A DNA stretch of 64,000 nt, from the NCBI RefSeq assembly GCF_900100715.1, contig NZ_FNCA01000001.1:62001-126000 (forward strand), read 5' to 3'. The DNA comes from Methanolobus vulcani. Lineage in GTDB: Archaea > Halobacteriota > Methanosarcinia > Methanosarcinales > Methanosarcinaceae. Every line of letters begins with the position of its first letter. Position 1 is the first letter of the stretch. The notes beneath the pieces are model-generated. The model did no database searches. It was not told the DNA's origin and was given only the letters and a program-made list of their open reading frames with translations. Made by a program: the position numbers and the translations under genes. Shown piece by piece: positions 52,918 through 59,827 of this stretch.

Positions 52918-53973
52918 TCATTTATTTAAAGAATTATCACAGGATTGTTCAATAGTAGTTAATATAAACTCAACGACATCTATTTTATCATTCAACATTT
53001 TTTCTCTTTTAATAACCCATTCATCCCTAGAATTAGGCTTTAAAATAGCAATTGCCTTATTTAAAGCTTCAGATTTGTCAACAAGAGTATAACATAAATC
53101 ATAGCTATGTTCAAGTTCCTCCAGATAACCCCTTGTAGTATTTGAAACATAAATAGAAGGAACACCTAATACAGCAGCTTCTGCAGCCATTGAAGCTCCT
53201 TCACCTATATATAGCGAAGAATAATACAAAAGGCTATGAAAATTCTCAGGAGGTACATTTACTTTATACTTTCCAAGTTCTGGACCGAGTTCAATCTCCG
53301 TAGTAATAAAGACTTTGCCATATTTAAGGAGAGAATTTACAAAAGATAAAATATCAGCTTCATTTTTAAAATTAAAGCCTTCTGCATTAACATCATGATG
53401 CGCATTTAAAGCTGAAAGACGGAGTATCGTATATTTTTCACCTTTTTTCAAACCGGCAATCTGCAACACACCAGGATCTGGAGTAAAGTATTTTGGGTGT
53501 AAATAAGATAACTCATAATATCCATTGAATTTCTTTTGTTTTTTACCCCTATCAATTCTGTGACATGTAGGTACATAATCTACTTTCGAAAACAGCAAAG
53601 TTGTGAATACAAACTGATTAATTGTTGCTTTTTCAGTATCAGTATCAGTAAAAGAAATATGATCTTTTCTCAATAAAAAACTAGCTTGGGCTGCATAAGG
53701 TGAACCAAAGCTCACAAAAAGATCTGCATTGAAATTCTTTGCTATTTTATATACCCGATAATCATTTTTAAACATGCCACATAATTTATTGAACAAACCT
53801 GTGTAATGAGGTTTCACTTCATAATCTAAACAATAAGAATTTAAAATCTCCAAGATATTTTCTTTGTTTGCAGCAACAATCTTAATTGAATGACCATCAG
53901 TAGATAATCTATTTATTACATTCAAAAAAACATTAATATCCTTTGGATGATTTATATCAATGAGAATACGCAT
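52918..53973 (-). CDS. DUF354 protein (GT-B/epimerase-like)
   Basis: 351 aa. MRILIDINHPKDINVFLNVI and FVSFGSPYAAQASFLL then SFTDTDTEK match DUF354, a family with a UDP-GlcNAc 2-epimerase/GT-B fold found in archaeal glycan clusters. The second domain has LYIGEGASMAAEAAVLGVPS, like a nucleotide-sugar binding loop. GGAGGT lies before the ATG, the strongest ribosome site in the operon. Its reaction is unknown. Confidence 0.85.
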   Translation of the reverse strand: MRILIDINHPKDINVFLNVINRLSTDGHSIKIVAANKENILEILNSYCLDYEVKPHYTGLFNKLCGMFKNDYRVYKIAKNFNADLFVSFGSPYAAQASFLLRKDHISFTDTDTEKATINQFVFTTLLFSKVDYVPTCHRIDRGKKQKKFNGYYELSYLHPKYFTPDPGVLQIAGLKKGEKYTILRLSALNAHHDVNAEGFNFKNEADILSFVNSLLKYGKVFITTEIELGPELGKYKVNVPPENFHSLLYYSSLYIGEGASMAAEAAVLGVPSIYVSNTTRGYLEELEHSYDLCYTLVDKSEALNKAIAILKPNSRDEWVIKREKMLNDKIDVVEFILTTIEQSCDNSLNK

Positions 53974-53976
53974 TGA

Positions 53977-55077
53977 TTACCTCCATATAAGTGTATTTAG
54001 TAAATCTTTTGATGAGAAAACTTTTTTACCCCGATAAGAAGAAAGAGCTGAATTGAATATTTTCATCTTGTTTTCATTTCTTAATAATTGGTTAATAATA
54101 GAAGGAATATCTTTGTAGATATTTATGAACTTTACACCTATATCATATGAAGTATTTGTTTCAAAATCATAGCCTAATGACACATTATATAGATGAAATG
54201 GAAAGTCAACCCCACATGCAATTGGATGCTTTAAATACTGCCAAAAACGAGGGTTTATTTCAATTAACTTAAAGCAATTATCCCTCAAATCCAATTTGAA
54301 TTCAATTTCCGCTACTCCATACCACTTCAGGCTATCAAATATTTTTTTTGCATAATCCAGTAAAACCTGTTCAAATATACTCACGCCACATGTAGTAATT
54401 CCACCCGTATGAGGATATTCACGAATTTTTTTTGCCATAAAAAATGATACTAACTCATGGTCTTGATTGTACAGCACATTTATCATATACATCTGCTCAC
54501 TTGAACCAGGAATATATTCTTGAACCATAGGAAGATGTCCAGCATTAATAAGTTCGGAATAATAACCTATAAGTTCATCTTTTGATTTAACAATATGAAT
54601 ACATCTTGCTGCACCTCCACCCATTCGAGGTTTTATTATTAGAGGATATGTCGCAATTTCGGAATATTTAATCAATTCATCATGATTTTTAAAAACAAAT
54701 GTTTCAGGTACTGGGATATTTAATAATTTCGCTAAATCAAATGTTTGAAATTTATCGTGTGCTTTTATCAAATAATCGTAATCTGAAATTGGAACATCAC
54801 ACACTTCATTCAAAAGAGATTTGTTTTTACTAAGTGGAATTACAACGTCATCACTCATTGGAAATACTGTTTCGATATGATTTTTTAAACATATATCATA
54901 TACTGAGTCAATAAAATATTCAGTTGACGGAGGCAAATAAGTCACATATTTTTGTTGGGAAAAATTAAAGATGGGTTCTGAAATATCTGCTGCAATAGTA
55001 GAAATACCTTCTTTATTAAGAGATTTTGCTGCCTCTTTTGATATTTTCCAAGAAGAATTTGTTAATAATACAGACAT
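53977..55077 (-). CDS. ATP-grasp enzyme of the glycan cluster
   Basis: 366 aa. N-terminal pre-ATP-grasp domain (VLLTNSSWKISKEAAKSLNK), then YPLIIKPRMGGGAARCIHIV (phosphate-binding loop), MVQEYIPGSSEQMYMINVLY, and FKLIEINPRFWQYLKHPIAC with the metal-binding E and N. ATP-grasp ligases join a carboxylate to an amine through acyl phosphate. In such clusters they may add an amino acid to a sugar. Three bp separate it from the DUF354 gene. Confidence 0.9.
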   Translation of the reverse strand: MSVLLTNSSWKISKEAAKSLNKEGISTIAADISEPIFNFSQQKYVTYLPPSTEYFIDSVYDICLKNHIETVFPMSDDVVIPLSKNKSLLNEVCDVPISDYDYLIKAHDKFQTFDLAKLLNIPVPETFVFKNHDELIKYSEIATYPLIIKPRMGGGAARCIHIVKSKDELIGYYSELINAGHLPMVQEYIPGSSEQMYMINVLYNQDHELVSFFMAKKIREYPHTGGITTCGVSIFEQVLLDYAKKIFDSLKWYGVAEIEFKLDLRDNCFKLIEINPRFWQYLKHPIACGVDFPFHLYNVSLGYDFETNTSYDIGVKFINIYKDIPSIINQLLRNENKMKIFNSALSSYRGKKVFSSKDLLNTLIWR

Positions 55078-55094
55078 ATAAACCTACTCCACTT

Positions 55095-55556
55095 TTACTT
55101 TAAAGTACCTATTTTTTTTGCAGGAACACCTGCAACTATGGTATATGATTCTACATTTTTAGTAACAACTGCCCCAGCACCCACAACAGCTCCTTCACCA
55201 ATTGTAACATTAGGCAATATTGTAACAGAAGCTCCAATCCAAGAGCCTCTCATAATATGTATTGGGCCACTTGTTGTCGAAGTAATTTTGCCATATTTAG
55301 CAATATCACTTACAGGATGTGTACGAAGAACTAAGATTGAATACGGACCAATGTGAACATCATCTTCGATTGTAAGCAAAGATGAATCTGAATGATGAGT
55401 CCCCCATAAAAGGCAAAAGGGACTTATAATGGAGTTATTACCTATAGCGTAACCACATTTCCTCCACCAATAAGTAGGCCACTTATACGATACAGGATAT
55501 CGTGCTAAAAAACTATATAATTTCAACTTCAGTTTATGTAATATTAATAGGCCCAT
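55095..55556 (-). CDS. Hexapeptide-repeat acetyltransferase
   Basis: 153 aa from ATG 55556, preceded by GGTGG; a TTG start at 55586 would overlap the FemAB gene. YAIGNNSIISPFCLLWG, LLTIEDDVHIGPYSILVLRT, GSWIGASVTILPNVTIGEGA and AGVPAKKIG mark a short left-handed beta-helix O-acetyltransferase. The histidine in LRTHPVSD may be catalytic. Likely acetylates the glycan made by the operon. Confidence 0.87.
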   Translation of the reverse strand: MGLLILHKLKLKLYSFLARYPVSYKWPTYWWRKCGYAIGNNSIISPFCLLWGTHHSDSSLLTIEDDVHIGPYSILVLRTHPVSDIAKYGKITSTTSGPIHIMRGSWIGASVTILPNVTIGEGAVVGAGAVVTKNVESYTIVAGVPAKKIGTLK

Positions 55557-55570
55557 AATCCACCATTGTT

Positions 55571-56596
55571 TTAACGTGAAATCCAAGTCAAAAAAGGTTT
55601 TACTTTTTGATAGGGCTTCAGTGCGTTGATTGCTAGTATTTTTTTTGCCGCAGAATGCACCTTCTCATACCTGCCATAATTCACCATTTCCCCACCAAAT
55701 CTTCTCTTGAACTCCCTGACACCATATGGTTTATCCGGGTGACCGGCACCGCCAAAATCAAAGACCTTATATTTACCGGCATTCGTCTTAAGGATATGCC
55801 ATACAAGAGCTTCATCCACGTAATCAACTCCCTGACAGGATCCGGCATACCAATCATAAACCATATCCTTATAATTGAGAGTAATTCGTGTTCCTATAGC
55901 TTCCTCGTCTTTATATGCAATAAAGAAATCTGCAAGCTCTGTACCTGACAAGTCATCATATACAGCTTCAAAGAGAGAAATATCTGCTATGGGAATCTTA
56001 AATCGCTTATATGTTTCAAGCACAAGATCATAACATAGATTCAGTTCTTTCTTATTTTCTACGCTACGGACTACAATTCCATCTCTTTCAGCCCTGTTTA
56101 TCCCTTTTCGACGGGACTTCTGGATATCCGACCAAATTTCTTTTTCATCCCGATCAAGATCGATCAAAAAATCAAGGTGTTCTTTGTATTCATAACCCAT
56201 CTCAGTCAAAGTATCGTGATAATCGCTGGTATCCCACATATTGCGTATCTGAGTATAAACAATCTTACTTTTTATTCGATTATTATAGTGAGACATTAGT
56301 TCCAAAACTGCTTTCCTGCCCTGATCAGAATCCACAAATAGCGGAGCACCCTGAATGACTGAGCGTGACGAAAAAGGCGAAAGCACACCTTTCATTTCAC
56401 AAATCAAAGAACCCTGCACCAGAGCAAGTATATTTCCTGAATCTTCATCCCTTGCTATAAGGCGTACAGGTTCATACTTGTTGGTCTTCTCATATATCTT
56501 TGACATATGAGATGTCTGGAAAATATTGCCATGCGGATGATCCTGAACAAAATTATCCCACTCTGTATCATCAAAATTATCAGTAATTAATGTCAT
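55571..56596 (-). CDS. FemAB-like tandem-GNAT protein
   Basis: 341 aa from ATG 56596 with GGTGA upstream. HPHGNIFQTSHMSKIYEKTN, then SDIQKSRRKGINRAERDGIV with its basic helix and, in the second half, DYVDEALVWHILKTNAGKYK then FDFGGAGHPDKPYGVREFKR match FemAB/MeTr. Bacterial FemAB adds amino acids to peptidoglycan; methanogens of this group have no such wall, so the acceptor is probably the surface glycan. FemAB genes are also hallmarks of bacterial PEP-CTERM/exosortase loci. Confidence 0.88.
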   Translation of the reverse strand: MTLITDNFDDTEWDNFVQDHPHGNIFQTSHMSKIYEKTNKYEPVRLIARDEDSGNILALVQGSLICEMKGVLSPFSSRSVIQGAPLFVDSDQGRKAVLELMSHYNNRIKSKIVYTQIRNMWDTSDYHDTLTEMGYEYKEHLDFLIDLDRDEKEIWSDIQKSRRKGINRAERDGIVVRSVENKKELNLCYDLVLETYKRFKIPIADISLFEAVYDDLSGTELADFFIAYKDEEAIGTRITLNYKDMVYDWYAGSCQGVDYVDEALVWHILKTNAGKYKVFDFGGAGHPDKPYGVREFKRRFGGEMVNYGRYEKVHSAAKKILAINALKPYQKVKPFLTWISR

Positions 56597-56610
56597 GAAC
56601 TTCACCTAAG

Positions 56611-57399
56611 CTACCTGGTCATCTTCCTATACTGTATAATTCCAGCCTTGCCAACATTCTTGAGATTCTGCATGACAAGCTCTTTGGTCCAACCCAGCAT
56701 TCCATCACACCACCTGTTAGGATGTGCAAGGATACACATCTGCTCAACCTCTTCACGCTTCACAAGGTTAATAACATCATCTGTAGATTTTATGGTTTTC
56801 CCATACCTGACACTCAGTTCATTATCAGGACTTTCAAGAACATCCTTTACACGTATGTTGCGATCCGCCCAGGTTCTTCCGGTATCTGTGAGATAAAGCA
56901 CTTTGGAATAATCAATGGAAAAATAAGGTTCACCTACGATCCCAAGATCAGTGTAATTATGATCCTTCCAGAGATCCCGATTGGACCACGAAGCAAAAGG
57001 ATTTCCATGCATGCATGCAGTAGTAACCTTCGCATATTTGCGAAGATCTTCCAGTTCAGTTCTGAATATTTCCAAGGCCTCTTCTTTATCACCCTTTGCC
57101 TTATCCATTACTTCATAATGGAAACCCACCTCATGTCCAAGATCTGCGACCTCTTCAATGGCCGAAGGGATGAAAACATCTTTTACATGCCTGAAATAAT
57201 AAGTAGATCTTACACCATATTCCGCTTCCAGTCTTGCCATTTCAAGATTTCTGTCAACAGCACGATCCACATCGTGGCGTAAGATGATACAGCGTTCCTC
57301 TGGAGACAAAAGATAATCGAGAACTGGCATGGGTTTGTATTCTGTAGACTCTATTGCTTCGATAAGTTCTTCATACTTAGCTAATGTGAAATCTCTCAA
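56611..57399 (-). CDS. Polysaccharide deacetylase-like protein
   Basis: 262 aa from a TTG with GAGG seven bases upstream. The first metal motif is CIILRHDVDRAVDRNLEMAR. GHEVGFHYEVMDKAKGD carries the H-x3-E/H zone, and ACMHGNPFASWSNRDLW and CILAHPNRWCDG supply later histidines. This fits the NodB-fold deacetylases. It is the first gene of the minus-strand operon, divergent from the archaeosortase gene across 264 bp. Confidence 0.88.
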   Translation of the reverse strand: MRDFTLAKYEELIEAIESTEYKPMPVLDYLLSPEERCIILRHDVDRAVDRNLEMARLEAEYGVRSTYYFRHVKDVFIPSAIEEVADLGHEVGFHYEVMDKAKGDKEEALEIFRTELEDLRKYAKVTTACMHGNPFASWSNRDLWKDHNYTDLGIVGEPYFSIDYSKVLYLTDTGRTWADRNIRVKDVLESPDNELSVRYGKTIKSTDDVINLVKREEVEQMCILAHPNRWCDGMLGWTKELVMQNLKNVGKAGIIQYRKMTR

Positions 57400-57663
57400 G
57401 ACAGAACCTCAGTGTTAGATAACAATCAATATTTATGGAGTGGTAAAGTAATCAGATTCAACTGACGGCACATTAAGTATTTAATGAAACAGGAAATCCC
57501 ATAGTATATTGCAATATCACCCTGTTTTTAGCCAAATTACTAAACAAAGCAAAATATAAATTACTAACTATATAAAGTTAGCACCTGCTCAAAAAATGAT
57601 GATGATGAGGACTTCAGTCAAATATATATATCATTTTAATGATTCTGTAAATGGGTACAAAAA

Positions 57664-58488
57664 ATGCAAGATGAAAACAAAAACTTAATTATTATCCTTT
57701 TAGTACTTGCACTTTTCACGGGGGCAACTATAGAACTCAGTGAAGGTTCTACTATAATGGGTGTAATACTTTTCATAATAGCTGCAATCCTTATCTCCAG
57801 AATGAAATTAAAAGGAGAAGAAGGGTTACAGAGTTCAAAAAATTTCATGCTCATAGGTGGGTTCATAGTAGCTGCTGATCTCATATACAACTATGTGAAC
57901 AGCAGCGGGCTGGGAACACTCGATTCAATGGTCTTTTTCCTTGGAGTATCATTGATCGCAATGGGTACAGGGAAGAGAGACCTGAAACAACTTGGAGAAT
58001 TTGGTTTCTATATATCCTCTGTGTTCACCGGACTATACCTGATATTCTATTCATTCTTTGGATTTTTTAACATCGATTTTCTGCATCTCTTTGACCATTA
58101 TTTTGTCCTTATGCCAACTGTGGCATTCATAAAGATTTTTGGAATACCCATTGAAATAATAGCCACAGAGACCGTCATCCTGTATGGTGCTAAACCAATG
58201 ACCATTGTGATAGGAGGACCCTGTTCAGGTCTTTATTCAATGTTCCTGTTAATAGGTATTGTTGCTGGATATTCAAGGATAGAGAAAATGGACATGAAAA
58301 AGACATTTGCCTTATTGGGTCTTGCAGTTCTTATCGCATACATTGCAAACCTTATCAGAGTCCTGATCTTATATATCACTGCATACTTCTACGGAATGGA
58401 CGTAATGATGATAGTCCATACACACATAGGCTGGATGATATTCGCAGTCACTGCAGGCGGCATCATGTACATTATCAATAAAAAATAA
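57664..58488 (+). CDS. artC: Archaeosortase (ArtC-like, PEF-CTERM type)
   Basis: 274 aa with about eight membrane helices. The catalytic Cys187 is in IGGPCSGLYSMFLLIGI, Arg232 in YIANLIRVLILYI and the third residue His254 in IVHTHIGWMIF, the Cys/Arg/His set of exosortases and archaeosortases. These transpeptidase-like enzymes cleave C-terminal sorting signals. PEF-CTERM proteins at 48155 and 62702 are likely substrates, and the family paired with PEF-CTERM is ArtC; the subtype here is inferred from those substrates. TATATAAAG about 95 bp upstream is a possible promoter. Confidence 0.93.
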   Translation: MQDENKNLIIILLVLALFTGATIELSEGSTIMGVILFIIAAILISRMKLKGEEGLQSSKNFMLIGGFIVAADLIYNYVNSSGLGTLDSMVFFLGVSLIAMGTGKRDLKQLGEFGFYISSVFTGLYLIFYSFFGFFNIDFLHLFDHYFVLMPTVAFIKIFGIPIEIIATETVILYGAKPMTIVIGGPCSGLYSMFLLIGIVAGYSRIEKMDMKKTFALLGLAVLIAYIANLIRVLILYITAYFYGMDVMMIVHTHIGWMIFAVTAGGIMYIINKK

Positions 58489-58504
58489 AAGAAATAGTAA
58501 AAAT

Positions 58505-58532
58505 AATAGAATGCATTTTAGCGTTCTATTAA
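58505..58532. terminator. Bidirectional terminator between convergent genes
   Basis: TAATAGAA and TTCTATTA flank a 12-base loop between the archaeosortase gene and the small membrane protein gene, overlapping the end of the latter. Confidence 0.45.
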
Positions 58533-58760
58533 TCTCTTTTTGAATATCCTGACAGATATAACCATCAGAACTATGACTGTGCCCATATAAACAAAGCTAA
58601 GTCCAAATACAAGTAGGAATTTGAAATCTTTGAGTATAAAAGTTATAGCCACAATAAGACCAAAAAGAATGATCGAATAAGAAATAAAACTGAACATCAT
58701 TGCTTTTTGCCAGTCTTTAAGACTTGTATAAAAATAGTTAATCTCCGTAAACATACTCAA
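58518..58760 (-). CDS. Small two- or three-helix membrane protein
   Basis: 80 aa. YFYTSLKDWQKAMMFSFISY leads into two hydrophobic segments (IILFGLIVAITFIL, FLLVFGLSFVYMGTVIVLMV) and a basic tail (FKKRLIER). I recognise no family. Its ATG overlaps the stop of the M48-like gene by 4 nt, so the two products are probably made together and may interact in the membrane. Confidence 0.7.
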   Translation of the reverse strand: MSMFTEINYFYTSLKDWQKAMMFSFISYSIILFGLIVAITFILKDFKFLLVFGLSFVYMGTVIVLMVISVRIFKKRLIER

Positions 58761-59662
58761 ACCTCAACTCCATCCAGCCTTTTTCTAATTATTTTCTCCT
58801 GATATACATCATTATCGATCTTGTCAATGGCCTTCAAACGTGCCGAAAGATCAGGTTTCATATTAAAAAGAGAGAGATGAATGTCGAAAAAAGAGTTGAC
58901 TTTAACAGGATTCATGACATACAAATGAACATGGCCAGGATTAAAATACTCCATGGAATTAAGAAGTATATCATTATGCAACCTTTTTAACGCGGATGAT
59001 AATATATCCTTATTTTTCATTACCTTTAAAACTTCAATATCAGCCTTTGATGTTGAATCAGAAGCACCGGCATAAACAATAAGGGAACATGGAAGCATAA
59101 CAATACCCATAACAACAAATCGTATGAATTTTGGAGCAGGATCTTCCTCCTGACCAAAACCACCCAGCATAGCCATCCACAGAGCAATAGTAGAAAAAGA
59201 TGCAATGATACCTGCTATAAATGCCACAAAAGTATTGAGAGCCACATTGCCTTCTTTAATGCGAGCCATCTCCCGGGCAAAGATCATTTCCAGTTCATCA
59301 TCTTCCAGAATATCAAGCAATCTGCGAGAGAAAACGATATGAGAACTTTTTTTAGAACCTACTGTAAATATAACAGGAACTGCTGATTCAAATAGATGGA
59401 TTTCCGGCTTATTCACCGAAAAAATGCTGCAAAGATTATCTAACATTCCATATACTTCTGCAAACTCACCAGATGGCACATCATGGCATCCATACCACTT
59501 CAAAATAAAACGTGAAGATGACAGATAGATTACTCTGCTCAATATGAGAACAATAGCAAAACTCAAAATTCCCGGTACTAAGCCTCCAATATAGAATGAA
59601 ACTGATACTACAGGAAGAGTAATCAAAATAAACAGAAGATATATCCAGATCTTATTCCTAAT
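58757..59662 (-). CDS. M48/HtpX-like membrane protein lacking the protease motif, apparent ATT start
   Basis: About 301 aa. Two N-terminal helices, VNKPEIHLFESAVPVIFTVG, and two more helices follow the HtpX plan. Where HtpX has HExxH after DELEAVLA, this protein has DELEMIFAREMARIKEGN: both histidines are arginine and only the glutamate remains. The distal zinc-ligand glutamate region (ASDSTSKADIEVLKVM) is also changed. The protein should therefore not cleave peptides. The start shown is ATT 59662 with GAGGG five to six bases upstream; the first TTG (59626) would cut the first helix. Coupled to the 80-aa membrane protein. Confidence 0.75.
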   Translation of the reverse strand: MRNKIWIYLLFILITLPVVSVSFYIGGLVPGILSFAIVLILSRVIYLSSSRFILKWYGCHDVPSGEFAEVYGMLDNLCSIFSVNKPEIHLFESAVPVIFTVGSKKSSHIVFSRRLLDILEDDELEMIFAREMARIKEGNVALNTFVAFIAGIIASFSTIALWMAMLGGFGQEEDPAPKFIRFVVMGIVMLPCSLIVYAGASDSTSKADIEVLKVMKNKDILSSALKRLHNDILLNSMEYFNPGHVHLYVMNPVKVNSFFDIHLSLFNMKPDLSARLKAIDKIDNDVYQEKIIRKRLDGVEV

Positions 59663-59827
59663 GCTTATCCCTCGGTCATATTATAAAAGATACAATGTTG
59701 TTTTATTCTGAAGTTGATATACAATGGCACCCTATACTTATATATTTTAGCAAATAATTACCTTCAACTCATAAATATTTCATTCATATTTCATAATCAT
59801 ACTAACTTACAAGGATCAAGTGAATAG

